64,000 bases of DNA from Trachythela sp. YZ-2020 (lineage: Eukaryota > Cnidaria > Anthozoa > Malacalcyonacea > Clavulariidae), in assembly GCA_016169945.1 (NCBI GenBank), contig JADLSH010000256.1, positions 558,001-622,000 of the forward strand. Direction: 5' to 3'. Shown in pieces: positions 10,981-23,413 of the stretch; position 1 is the first letter of the stretch, and each line of letters opens with the position of its first letter. The notes under the pieces are model-generated. The model was not told where the DNA came from, made no database searches, and worked only from the letters and a program-made list of their open reading frames with translations. Both the position numbers and the translations under genes were made by a program.

Positions 10981-12120
10981 AACTGTCTTTTAAAACCTAT
11001 CAAAAAATTAGTTAGCAGTTTACACGAACCCTAAACGAAAGATAAGTGAGGAGGTGTTTACATGAGCCCTGAACTCAGAGATCCCAAGGATAGCGCAAAG
11101 TTTAAAAGACTGCGTTGCATTATTGCATCAGCTATGAGTTTTTACATTCTATCAATAGCAATGATATTAGTTTACTTATGGTAGAGCTAAGGGCGGACCA
11201 TTAGAAAAATGATGAGTGGGGGGGGGGGGAGTCCCATGCCCAATATTTTTTTTCGGCTGCTTTGGGTATGCAGGAATTTTTTTGCCACCAAATTTGTGCA
11301 TCAATTTTTTTCCCCAGGAATTATTTGATGACTCTTGGGCAGCATACAATTTGAGATGCAGTGTCCATGGTTTGCTAAAAATCGCGAAGCAGCTGTACCC
11401 AGAGGTGGTAATGGTCTTAGTGCAAGAGTCAGAACCAAAAGGTCCATATATGCCCTTTTGTGCAAATATATGGAAAGCCATGAAGATGCCTTGGAACATG
11501 TCCAGGAGAAGACAGCATTATGCAGGAGAGAAATTTTAAATACCTCAAAAAGATGGTGGTCATGTTACAAAAGTAATAAAGGAAAGTTTGTTCAAAATCA
11601 TTTTAATTGAAAGTTAAACAAATTTTAATTTATCACTCAATTGTGATTGTTGTGAATGTTGTCCGCTGCTCATGGTTACAACAACCCCAAATGTTGCATG
11701 TCTTCATTTGAATGTGTAAATCTGTAATCTGTTTTTAGTTTGTTAAGCCAAACTTTTTATAATCAGTTCTTCAGCAATCTTTTGCCCCAACTCGAGGAAC
11801 TGGTAAATGAGTGTGAAGAAATGATCAAAAATCTTCAAGAAATTGTGTAAAACTACCGTAGCAAATTTGGCACTTGCTCTACTCAACGGTGGTAGAAAGA
11901 AAGCGCAAACACAATGCTAGAAAAGAAAAAGGGTATGAAGGTAAAAAGAAGCAGCAAAGCAATCAGCCTGCTACATCAGTGATGCTTTATGATAGAGCTC
12001 AGATGAGGATCAATTATGCTGTTAAAATAAACATATTATTCGTTGCATCTATTTAAATGAGATATAAAGCACCTAATTTAGAACTGGATTATATTATATG
12101 CTGTAGTTATACTATATGTC
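10981..12120. other. Region without a recognised gene
   Basis: I see a G/C homopolymer tract near 11219 and several short ORFs, but no family I can name. A plus-strand stretch at 11766-11850 reads FFSNLLPQLEELVNECEEMI, then a stop. It looks helical and is preceded by a possible acceptor (ataatcag), so a decayed exon is possible. The stretch at 11083-11125 resembles 54372-54410, a short repeat. Confidence 0.4.
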
Positions 12121-13125
12121 ATGTTTCTGTTCAGTTGGTTTAAATGGAACGATGACATTCAGAAGAAAATATCCAGTTGCTACGCCACATTATCTGTGTT
12201 AAGAAAGTTAAAGAATTTTGCACCATTCAAGATCAGGAAACAACTCGCCCAGGCTCTAGTTATCTCGAAAATTGACAACAATGACGTTGTCTCTTGTCCT
12301 ATTCCGGAGTACTTAACAAAACGTTTACAACACGTACAATTGGCTGCTGCTGGTTTGTACTTCCACAAGTTTGCAAGTATTACTGACATTCTATCCTTGG
12401 TTGGCTTCCCATTAAAGAACGTGGGACTATCATTTAGCAAAATTAGCGTTTAAAGCAATCTATTGTTTTAACTGGCCATCTTATCTTCAAATTGAACAGT
12501 ACCAACTTCCAAGAAACCTTCGATCTTCCTCTGCTCGTCGCCTAGTAGTCCCTCTCGTATCTGGTACATTTCAAGATGAAGCAGCACGAGTTTTCAACAG
12601 CTTACCCGATGACATAAGTAACTGCACGGACATTAGAGAATACTGCCCAGTGGCGTGCTGGCAGGGGGGGCCGGGGGGCCATGGCCCCCCCAGCGAAGAT
12701 TTTGTAGGGGGCGCCAAAACATAAATGGGGCGCCGAAATTGGCACAAAGAATGGCAAAAAGGAATTTGTGTTTTTGGAAGTACACATATTGCAAGGGCGC
12801 CAAATTTCCAGCTGGCCTCCTTGCCAGAACACAAGCCAGCACGCCACTGATACTGCCTAAACTGCTCAACCTATTTAGACTTCTTGCTATGAGCAGATAT
12901 AGAGACAATTATTTAATAGTTAGTGTTATAATGTAAAGTGTGTATTACGTCGCGTATTGTATTATGTTGTGTTGTGTTGTATTGTGCGGTGTTGTAATGT
13001 GTCATTATATATTGTATTGTATTTTAAAATTTTTATATATTCATGTCATGTAGCAATGTAGCATAGAAGAGCCACTTTGTAGAAACGCTATTAAACCATT
13101 AATATTATTATTATTATTAAACTGT
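12121..13125 (+). pseudogene. LINE reverse-transcriptase C-terminal fragment with (ATT)n tail
   Basis: From about 12140 the plus strand encodes WNDDIQKKIS, LSVLRKLKNFAPF, ALVISKIDNNDVVSCPIPEY and LQHVQLAAAGLYF. After a frame break comes EAARVFNSLPDDI near 12583-12620. This is the thumb and C-terminal pattern of CR1/L2/Jockey-like non-LTR elements. The copy lacks endonuclease and RT core, has frame breaks, is split by a MITE at 12648-12849, and ends in ATT repeats near 13103-13121. Confidence 0.75.
12648..12849. mobile_element. hAT-type MITE with 8-bp target duplication
   Basis: Terminal inverted repeats CAGTGGCGTGCTGGC (12648 onward) and GCCAGCACGCCACTG (to 12849) bound a 202-bp element. It is flanked on both sides by ATACTGCC (12640-12647 and 12850-12857). 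An 8-bp duplication and CAGNGGCG termini fit the hAT superfamily. The GC-rich interior has no transposase. It is inserted in the LINE remnant, so it is younger than that copy. Confidence 0.9.
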
Positions 13126-14545
13126 CACTGACAAACCTCTCATTAAAAGGTTGTTTCGCGGTTATTGGAATAATGTGATTTACGTATCACCTCAGTTTTC
13201 TGTCTTTCCAAGACATTAGCATTTACAATTCTACTGCAAAATATTTCTAATATTCAACATGCGCACGCCACATATGAGCGATATTACATTTTAGAAGGAA
13301 CGCTTTACAACAAGTTAAAACCGAAACAAGATTTTTAGCAAACTTTATGTGGACATATTCATGCAACTGGAATTGAAATAGCTCGTGTTTGGAATTGTAA
13401 ATAATACAATTATTGAAGTCGGTCTCTGAAAATATTTAGCCTGTCTCGCATAGCATTGCGTGCAATTTAGCAATGCAAAACTGGATAACCCCTCCTCCAA
13501 CATTTCCGTCCCTGTGCAAGCCCGGCACACCAGGGCTATCATCGAGGACTAACAAGTAGGTGATGTATTACAGATGTGGGAAGGTGAAGAGGGGTACTCC
13601 TCCCGAAAATTTTTGTATTCTTGAGTCTCTGTGGCTTTATTTCCTGCATTTTCAGAGACAATTTTTCATATCTCCCATCTAACCGGAGCCAGGTTTTGTT
13701 GTGAGAATACCATAACTGTCCTCTAAACGCAGTTTTCCCCCTTTTTGCTTCTACTTTCGACAAAGGACCTTCACTGGAAGTCAAAATAGCTTACTTACAG
13801 GGAGAGGGCAACATAGGGGGCTGGGGGGGCAACACGGAGGGGCTGGGGGGGCTTTGGCCCCACTAAGTGTCATTTAGTTAAAGGCCCTGCGGCACGTCAA
13901 AGGGACAGTGACCATTTTAATCTTCACGTGACAAAAGTAGTGTACATACAAATGTGTGATTTCGTAGTAGAAGTCCCTCTCAACGCTAATACGAACTTAA
14001 CGGGATGGTAAACTTATCAAAACCACAGTATTTGTTCCTTCATTAGGTGTGTAAAAGGCATGCATGCTTTGACCAACCCTTTAATCGCAAAGATCTGTCT
14101 CGTTTCGTTGGGTATACTACATCGCGACGGGGCGTGAGTTACCATGTTTCAACTTGGAATCAAAAATTTATCGCTTTAGTCTCTCAAATCATAGCGAATT
14201 CGTTTTGAGTGTTATTAGTTGATATTAGTAAGAACTGAAGAATGCAGACGTTCTCGAGATGAGACGGACATTAATCGCAAATGTCTCATCAAGAAACACG
14301 CAGTTGTCCTTTGGCTTTACATAAGCACAAGTTCTTTTGCGGGATTACGGGATCCAGTAAAGGGTAACTAAGCGCTTATTAGAGTTAAGTATCGATATAT
14401 TTTGAACACAGAAGTGCATTAAACAAAAGCTGAAGTCAACACAATATATCAGCATTACGCGATGGTTGCAGATTGCCAGATATTACTACAATAAACCTTG
14501 GTCATTGCTGTTGTAGTGTTTTAGATACATGTGATCATAATAAAT
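13126..14545. other. Region without a recognised gene
   Basis: Several short ORFs are present (for example on the minus strand at 13539-13784) but none shows a recognisable motif. A G-rich stretch at 13801-13900 (repeated CTGGGGGGGC) resembles the interior of hAT-like MITEs, without clear ends. Confidence 0.35.
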
Positions 14546-14555
14546 ATTACTTTAT

Positions 14556-15405
14556 AAAGTCGAGGGTCGTATATAAGGAGTCGAGGGTCGTAGTTTTTAA
14601 ATATTTTTTTGGTTTTGTAGTGTCGAGAGTAAAAATTTGCGGGTAGAAAGCGCGAGGGTACTTTAAAATGTATTAATTTAACAAAAATAACTATTTTAAC
14701 TCGTGTAATTGATTTTAGTTTAATTTTAATTTTTTCTCTGATAAATTTAAGTAAAATATTTCTACCCAAATACAGTAAACATACATCAACTCTCCCGCAC
14801 ATGTTCAAAGATTACTTATAAATGCCAATCAAAAGCTATAGTCGGTTTCCAAACGGGCGTGGTCTATGTACTTATTTAATCACAGCAGCCCAGGCAATGA
14901 CTAGTATATACTGACAGTGTATTGTTATAAAATGTCTATATATAATGGTTTCAATTTGTATATTTTCAGGAGCAAATAAACATTAAATTGCCATATAACT
15001 GCCATTATTAACCAATTTAATGTATATTTGCCCCTAAAAAAATATACAAATTGAAACCATTATATATTTTAGTCATTGCCTGGGCTGCTGTGATTAAATA
15101 AGTACATAAACCACGCCCGTTTGGAACCCGACTATAGCTTTTGATTGGCATTTATAAGTAATCTTTGAACATGTGCGGGAAAGTTGATGTATATGTTTAC
15201 TGTATTTGGGTAGAAATTTTTTACTTCAAAAATTAAAATTATCAAAAAATTACAAGTTAAAATTATACTAAGATCAATTACACGAGTTAAAATAATGACT
15301 TTTGTTAAATTAATAAATTTTAAAGTACCCTCGCGCTTTCTACCAGCGAATTTTTGTGAAAAAAACATTTAAAAAATACGACTTTTTATATACGACCCTC
15401 GACTT
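14556..15405. repeat. Giant palindrome (about 0.85 kb, arms about 0.4 kb, 22-bp loop)
   Basis: The left arm (14556-14990) is mirrored by the right arm (15013-15405) with small indels; the loop is 14991-15012. Paired landmarks are GTCGAGGGTCGTATATA outside, GTAGAAAGCGCGAGGGTAC, AAGCTATAGTCGG, GCCCAGGCAATGACTA and CATTAAATTG next to the loop. The outer edges carry CTCGAC-type short repeats that continue to about 15485 on the right. No ORF of note. Likely a foldback element; a transcript would form a hairpin of roughly 400 bp. Confidence 0.9.
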
Positions 15406-15537
15406 TTTTTTGCGACTCTCGACTTTTTTTGTCACCCTCGACTTTTTACCCTCGACTCTCGACATTTGACCTTCGACACTCGACTTCCAACCCTGGACAC
15501 TTTGTAATAAAATCAACGATTCCGTTCAATCTAATGA

Positions 15538-17230
15538 CATTAGACGGAGCTGGTCTTTAATAAATAGCCTCTTGGGAAGGAAAAAGAAAACCCACACTAG
15601 CTTATAGTTGATGACGTTATCGTTTCTGACGACCGATTGATAGCGGAATCCATTAATGATTTCTTCGTCAATATTGGAATGAAACTTGCCTCAGAAATCA
15701 ATAATGATTCACCAGATGAGGCCTCAATGAATAATCAGACACCTTCACTCGAGTCAACATTTACATTTACCGAAATTAATACAGTTAAAGTTATTTCTGA
15801 GTTACTAAATCTTAAAGCATCAAAATCGACAGGTATCGATAATATTCCAGCTAAAATCCTGAAAATATCCGCGGACATAATAGGCCCATCAATAGCTAAG
15901 ATTTTTAACATCTCATTAAAATCCGGAATTTTCGTTGATGAATGGAAATTGGCCTGGATCTTGCCAATTTATAAATCAGATGATAAACGCAAACGCGAAA
16001 ATTATCGCCCATCTCAATACTGCCATTTATTAGTAACATTTTTGAGAGATCCGTTTTTAATCAGGTACATAGATATCTTAATGATAATTCGCTACTGTCA
16101 AAATATCAGGCAGGTTTTCGGCCTACGAATTCGACTTTGACTGCCCTGATACAAATGTGTGACGAATGGTACGCAAATATGGATTGAGGTGAATTAAACG
16201 GAGTTGTATTCTTAGATATCCGTAAGGCCTTTGATTCAATAAATCACAAAATATTGCTGAACAAATTAGAAATGCAGTTTGGTATTTCCAATAATGAATT
16301 AAACTGGTTTAAATCTTACCTTATGAATCGTGAACAAGTTTGCACTATAAATGGACATACATCGTCCCCCAAAAAGATTATTTGTGGTTTCCCACAGGGC
16401 TCAATTTTAGGGCCTTTGCTATTTCTTCTTTACATTAACGACCTCCCGGATAAACTCCAAAAAACCACCCCTTGTTTATATGCTGATGATACCCAAACAT
16501 TTTCTTCCTCGAATGATTATAATGAGCTGATTGATAAATTACATTTTGACTTAAAACAAATTAGCGAGTGGCTCGCCAGGAACAAACTGCGCACCATCCT
16601 ACTAAAACTAAGTACATGATCATTGGATCGACATATAATCTTACTAATAAAGTTCAAGACTATCCTGTGTTCTTGAACACCAAACCTCTTAGTAGAACTA
16701 GCTCTTTCGAATGTCTGGGTATATTACTAGATGAAAAATTCAAATGGGATAAACACATCGAAAAAATATTTTAAAAAGTTGGGTCTGGCATTGCAATGTT
16801 GCGAAGGGCCAAGCACGTCATCCCAGTAAGCTCACTTCAAATTATCTACAATACCTTGATCCAGCCTTATTTTGACTACTGTTCTCCACTATGGGACATT
16901 TGTGGTATACAATTGCTTGATAAACTTCAGAAATTTCAAAATCGTGCGGCAAGAATAATTGCCGGCGTAAGTTACGAAATTGATTCTGCTAACGTTCTTA
17001 TTGGTTGGGAAACTTTAGAAAGTGGAAGACAGAAGATGAAGTCCATTCTTCTGTATAAAATTCTAAATGATTATACTGCTCCCAACTTGAAAGAGTCATT
17101 TACGGCTTGCGCCGTAATTACGATCGGTTGTTTTCAAATGTAAATATCTCCAGACGTGTTTATTCTCTGGCAACAGGACACGCGTCATTCGATAGCTTAT
17201 GACTTCCTCTTTAAAATTATATTTAGTTTG
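15538..17230 (+). pseudogene. LINE reverse transcriptase, 5'-truncated and frameshifted
   Basis: Frames in order: INDFFVNIGMKLASEIN, KASKSTGIDNIPAKILKISA, EWKLAWILPIYKSDD and ENYRPSQ (15637-16140), then KAFDSINHKILLNKLE, GFPQGSILGPLLFLLYINDL, CLYADD (16200-16619), FECLGILLDEKFKWDKHIEK (16568-16774) and LRRAKHVIPVSSLQIIYNTL to the C-terminus (16796-17143). YADD is the RT active site. At least three frame breaks and lack of the endonuclease show a dead copy of a CR1/L2/Jockey-like element. The minus-strand fragment at 30585-31120 is from the same or a close family. Confidence 0.85.
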
Positions 17231-17429
17231 TCCCGGTTCATATTACATATCCAAATTAATTTGCATACATGTTCATAAATTATCTAAAAATTTTACAATT
17301 ATTGTTATTTATTTATTTTTATTTTATTTATTAATTTTACAATCAAAAAATAATTGAAGGCGCAGACAACAGGACAAATAGAGTCGCAAATTAAGTCCTG
17401 CCATACAAAGGTGTACAACATTATACTAC

Positions 17430-18395
<966 letters not shown>

Positions 18396-18763
18396 TCAGC
18401 ACAAACACAGGCGAACTATAACTTGAGAAATAGCAATACTGATATAGCTCTCCCAAAACCAAGAAGGGAATTCCTAAAAAAAGTTTTAAATACAGCGGGG
18501 CAAAGCTTTGGAACAGCCTTTCTCGAGACGCAAAAGAGGCACAATCTATTTATATTTTTAAAGAAAATATTAAAAATTAATATTACTATGCTAATATTGG
18601 GTCACCCTCCTGTATTCTGTATTCTTGTAAATAGTTAATTTTTTCTTCTTTTTTTCTTGTAAATATTTTGTACATAAAAATGACGCCCCTCATGAAAACC
18701 AACGTATATGTTGATGAGGCTAGCGTCACGAAATAAAGTTTTACATACATACATACATACACT
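18396..18763 (+). pseudogene. LINE 3' end with (CATA)n tail
   Basis: The plus strand reads RNSNTDIALPKPRREFLKK, then after a frame break YSGAKLWNSLSRDAKEAQSI, the usual last residues of a CR1/L2-type RT protein. An AT-rich 3' UTR follows and ends in CATA repeats at 18746-18763. Only the last few hundred bases of the element remain. Confidence 0.7.
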
Positions 18764-18969
18764 CGACCTTCGACAAAAACCGAGACTCTGACAATATGTC
18801 TTGAATTCTTCTATATCCCTGTCCCCTGGAATAGTGAACAAAGGATTTCAATCGAAAATCTATTTCTTGGTATAGATGTGATAGCAATTATTCCAACTGG
18901 ATTTGGGATTATATTTACCTTGCATGCTTAGGTGAATAAGTCCATTAGTCGTATTTTATATATTTACAA

Positions 18970-20345
18970 GATGTCTGGACGACGAAAACTACACAGCAAC
19001 GTTTAAATATAGAGAAAGCGAAATATTATCTACCATGAATTCTAATGTTACTGATAATTATGGTATTTTATTTCACAATGAATATCTCGCAATCAGCCCT
19101 AAATTCTAATTGATGCAACATCACCACCCCAATAATATTTAAACAATGATAATGTCTGCCCCAAACGAGAAATCTATCTTGCGAATACACCGTCTCTCAA
19201 TGTTCGGACCATTTATAAACCATGCAGTTAATATAAACCCTCGATATAAACAATGCTTTTTGCAGATCTAGCTAGCTACAAGGCACAAGCAAACTGAATG
19301 AACTCTAAACCTGAATAGATTTGACTTGCCCGTCTCGCCGATAAATTCTGATGAAATACAGAACATATATTTTATCAGATGTTAAACCATGGCATGCCAT
19401 CTTGACTATGTTTTTGATATATTATCCACACAAAACTAAAAATACTATGGTATTAATATACCATGGAAATACCGAAATTATAACGCGTTTAAATGAGCAA
19501 AAGAACTACATTATATATATATAATTATTGAGTTTTGAAACACAGTTAAATGTATAATGTTTTATCAACGCAAGAGGAGTCAGAGCAATGCTCGCCGCAA
19601 AACCTTGTAGCTTAGTTTTTCGCAAGTTGCTCAATGCCTATTTACCTACTTTTTCGAGCTTTCTCATCACAATACCAAAGAATTGTCACGCATGATTCTT
19701 CATTTTCAATAACATTCGTTATTGTGTCTTCGAGGCAGTTCTTGAAGATACAGTATAAAACGAAACTAAATATCATTAAATACTTGGAAGTCATCAACGA
19801 ATTCTTCGAACTAGGGCGCATAATTTATGCTGAACTATTTCGTTGCCTAATTAACAATTAGATTATGAGCTCAAGATTTCTTTGAGGTGATAGTTGATGA
19901 GGGCAAAGCCCGAATGAACTATCATCTCATAGAAATCGAGAGCGAATAATCTAATTGTTTTAGTAGAGAACAGTATTTCAAAACGTTTTTAATAATTTAT
20001 TGAAATAAATTCGTTAAAAACCGCGCCGAGGAGATGGCTGTTTCGCTACTCGCTATATCTATCGACAATTAGATAGCGAGTAGCGTAGCCAATCAAATTA
20101 CAGCATTTGCAATAGCATACTGGTATGATTCTACTAATATGGAATAGTAACTGCTTATATTATGGAGTGTAGTGAAGGAGCGTAGCAAATCCCAATTCGC
20201 AGCCTAAATTTTGTTCAAATCCCACTTCCCAGCCAAATTTTGCCTCAAATCCCAATTACAAAATCTGAAATCCCATTCCCAGTCGGGCTATTTGCAAACT
20301 GATGATATAAAACCACTGATTATGCCATTTGGATAAACGTTCACA
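18970..20345. repeat. 1-kb interspersed repeat, copy A
   Basis: From GAAAACTACACAGCAACG (near 18978) this sequence closely matches 36187-37075 and, in most of its length, 34690-35523. The match to copy C resumes at 20138 (AATATGGAATAGTAACTGC) through a run of AAATCCCA-type units. Copy A therefore carries about 280 bp of extra sequence (19853-20137) relative to copy C. That extra part includes a hairpin at 19852-19962 and a second inverted repeat, CTACTCGCTAT and its complement, near 20053-20090. No coding potential. Confidence 0.8.
19852..19962. mobile_element. Short hairpin MITE inside repeat copy A
   Basis: About 43 bp starting AACAATTAGATTAT are mirrored at the other end (ATAATCTAATTGTT). 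The spacer of about 25 bp contains GGGCAAAGCCC. It is absent from the aligned position in copy C, supporting insertion. The exact target duplication is unclear. Confidence 0.6.
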
Positions 20346-21640
20346 TGGAAACCGGGCTAGCTCGGCTTGCCGGGATCCCTCCTACTCAGGGCCGGATTAA
20401 CGTTTCGTGAGGCCCTTGGCATACTATCAGCGCTGGGTTCCTTGACCCCCCCCCCCCCACCCCCGTGAATTCAGAATTCGCTGAAATCACTGGAAATATT
20501 AAAAAATATCAATCCTTTTGTATTCCATGATTTGAAAAGTTGCCTGTGTATTTACAAAAAAGAAATATACATCAATAATTTGAACTGAAATCCAACCCAG
20601 TTTATAGAATTAACATTAACATTAACATTAACAATTATGTATTATTTGAAGAAGTAAAGGTTAGAAGTCAACTCTTTCTGGACGGCACCGTCGAATATCA
20701 ATTGCCAAAGGATGATGATTTTGAGCGCTTGTATCGTTGACACCCCTCACCCAAAACGGACGAAAATACCACCAATCGATTCAGCAAACAAACCTGTTCT
20801 TGACTAATGCCAAATAAATCGCTAAACACATTGTTTTACCGATCTCCGTGAGTTTTAACACCTTTGTAATCTGATATTTATTATATCGTATACTAGTTAT
20901 ATATTCAGCACCTTTGGTCGATTGTAACTTCTGTTTTAAAAACCGTGTGATTTTCACTAATATACCGTTGTATAGAGCTTTAAATTTGAACTTTGAAATG
21001 TAGCGTATGATTCAATATTAAATGATTTAAATGATTCAATATTACATTGTTGACCTGACGTGGTGGCAACCGTTGGCGTTGGCAATTAATTGGACTAATA
21101 TTGGACTATTGTAGTTATTTTTCATAAATTTTGTTAAATTTCCAAAGCTAAGAATATTGTGATCATCTACTGATAATATTTGGATCGCTTTATATCTCCC
21201 TATGGTTTCTATCTCTGGGTTATATATTTGACCTCTTGGTATACGAAGTAACGAAGAGTTTCACAATTGGTAAATCTCATATTTTCTCACTGCTCATTTA
21301 ACTATCAACATAATAATTATTACAGTGCTTGGCCTTGGACCTTGGTATTGCTTTGTACTATACAAGATATTTCATCTCAAAATATACTGTTATCTCGCAA
21401 TTATTTTCAACGTTTGTGTTTTGACCGTTTGGATCTGTTTTGACGGCGCTAACGTTTCCTAGCAACATTAAATTTGAATTTTGCGCGTCAATTCGTGGTT
21501 TTATTATTTCAATATCTCGTACAGTATGTTATATAGTATACACGGACATTTATATTATTTTGGTGGATTACAAGTTTATCAACTTTGCTGATGTAAAACT
21601 GTTCACTATCTATCTGCTAGTCTATACTCAAATTGATAGG
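20346..21640. other. Non-coding region; possible hAT terminus and short satellite
   Basis: CAGGGCCGGATTAACG at 20388 looks like one hAT-type terminus, but no partner end was found. A C-homopolymer lies at 20446-20464 and a TTAACA short tandem repeat at 20608-20632. No gene recognised; the right part may be 5' UTR of the next LINE. Confidence 0.4.
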
Positions 21641-21729
21641 CTATATTGTTCACTAATTGGCGTGGTTTTCCCTGACACTGCAGCGAAAACCTGGCGTGGT
21701 TTTCCCTGACGCTACAATTTGAACTATTC

Positions 21730-23413
21730 ATGGCGGAAGGTCATGCCTCGCAAGGCTCCGAGAGAAGTGTAAAAACCAGAAATAATAGCCGTGTTTTGGC
21801 TGAAACTTTAATTCGTTTGACAAATACGAATGAAGAAAGTGTTCCTGTTAAGCAGAGAACCATGCCCGAATTAAATATATCTACAGATGAAGATCTTAAA
21901 CTTTGCGAGTCGATTGCGAAAGACCTAGCGATAAAGTCTAGCGAGGATGTTTTGGATAATCTCGTTGTACAATTTGATTTAAAACGTTTGGGGAATTTGA
22001 AGGAGTTCGTAGCCGATCTCTGTCGTCAAAACAGAGACAATTGCCCAGAAAGCAGACTTGTAAGGCGCTTGACAAGGCAATCTGGTGCGAAATTGGAAGT
22101 GAAATTGGCGACTGATATAATTGAACTAGTCAAGTTCTGGAAGTCCGGTGTGAGCACAGATAAACTGAAGGACATATTTGTTAAGGTAAACCCAAACTCT
22201 ATATCTCATGTACTTGTAGAAGATTCATCTGGTAAGGTTATTGATCAAGGCCTTATATCAAAAATGATGGGAAAACTAGAAGCGAACTTTTCTGCGGCAT
22301 GTTTGGAAATGAAATCATCCATGTCCGAACTTACGAGCGAAGTTAAAATAATAAATGAACAACTTTTAGAGCGGGATGCTAAAATACGCCACTTAGAGGA
22401 TAAATTGGTGTTATTAGAAAATCGTAGAAAAACTGACTTAGAAAGAGCACAAAGTAAATACGAAGATTACGAAATTGAGATTAATGTTTTAAAAAACGAT
22501 ATATCAGGATTGAATAAAGATATTGACCGGTTAAAGTCCAAAACTCGTGGAATTAATCAGAACTGTTCATTTAGCCTGGGAATTAGCTCGTGTCAACGCA
22601 AATGCAAATATGCTAAACAAGCACAATGGGTTTCATTCAAACAATACAGTTATGCCTGAGCAAACAGTTTCCTCGGTAAAGAACTCTAGTAATAAATATC
22701 AACAAACAGAAGGGAATAAGTCTATCAATACAGAGCAATTAGAAAGTATTATTATAAACGATTGGGATAACAGCTCGTTGCCTAATATCACAATAGCTTC
22801 TTGTGATGCAGAACCCGTTGGTAATAAAGGTCATAATATGCGAACGACTGATAAATTGCATACTACGAACAATGGGATTATTCCAATAAAGGTGAACAAT
22901 GGGGGTGAGTGCAATTACAGTAAGAGTCTAAGAAGCATTAGTGATTTGTCATTAATTCAACAATCTTACAACAAACCAAAGAGATTAATTGAAGTAATCT
23001 CTAGCGCGCCAATGTGTAACCAGTCTAAAGCAGTTGAACCCCCTCAACAACCATTAACTAAGGTTATAGAAATTGAATCCCCTGACCGACCCAAAGTGCA
23101 ACCAAGCGAACCTCCAATCCCATTCATGGATCAAATTCTAGATTACCGATCGAAAAATCAATCTCATGTAAATCGTGATGAAACGTCTACAAACGCGATT
23201 CCTGTACGAGTTACTCAACGCCGTGACCATAAGCAAAAACTACGGGTAAAAAACACTCGCAAGTATAATGAAAGTAACAAAAAAAGGCTCACTGGGGGAA
23301 ATAGTGACCTTTTTTTATATTTGGGGAACCACACGCGCCCTCCTCGTCGGAAGGACGACTGGGTTTCATGGCTGAGCCATGTTTACAAGGAATCCAGGAT
23401 CGCTCGGTCCTAA
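21730..23413 (+). CDS. LINE-A ORF1 (coiled-coil protein), one frameshift
   Basis: ATG at 21730 opens 309 codons. Residues about 180-275 form a heptad-rich coiled coil (EMKSSMSELTSEVKIINEQL onward), as in many LINE ORF1 proteins that multimerise on RNA. The frame then closes at 22659, while another frame is open from 22535 to 23413 with a low-complexity, basic C-terminal part (RVTQRRDHKQKLRVKNTRK). Joining them needs a one-base shift somewhere in 22535-22660. This could be a mutation, a sequence error or programmed frameshifting; no slippery heptamer was obvious. ORF1 and ORF2 overlap by about 45 bp in different frames. I do not see a CCHC knuckle or an RRM motif. Confidence 0.7.

Noticed and set aside
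20388..20405. hAT terminus CAGGGCCGGATTAACG
   Set aside because: No partner terminus or 8-bp duplication could be located; kept only as a note in the regional entry.
22532..22665. Programmed frameshift site in LINE-A ORF1
   Set aside because: No classic slippery heptamer with a following stem or pseudoknot was seen, so a mutation or error is equally likely.
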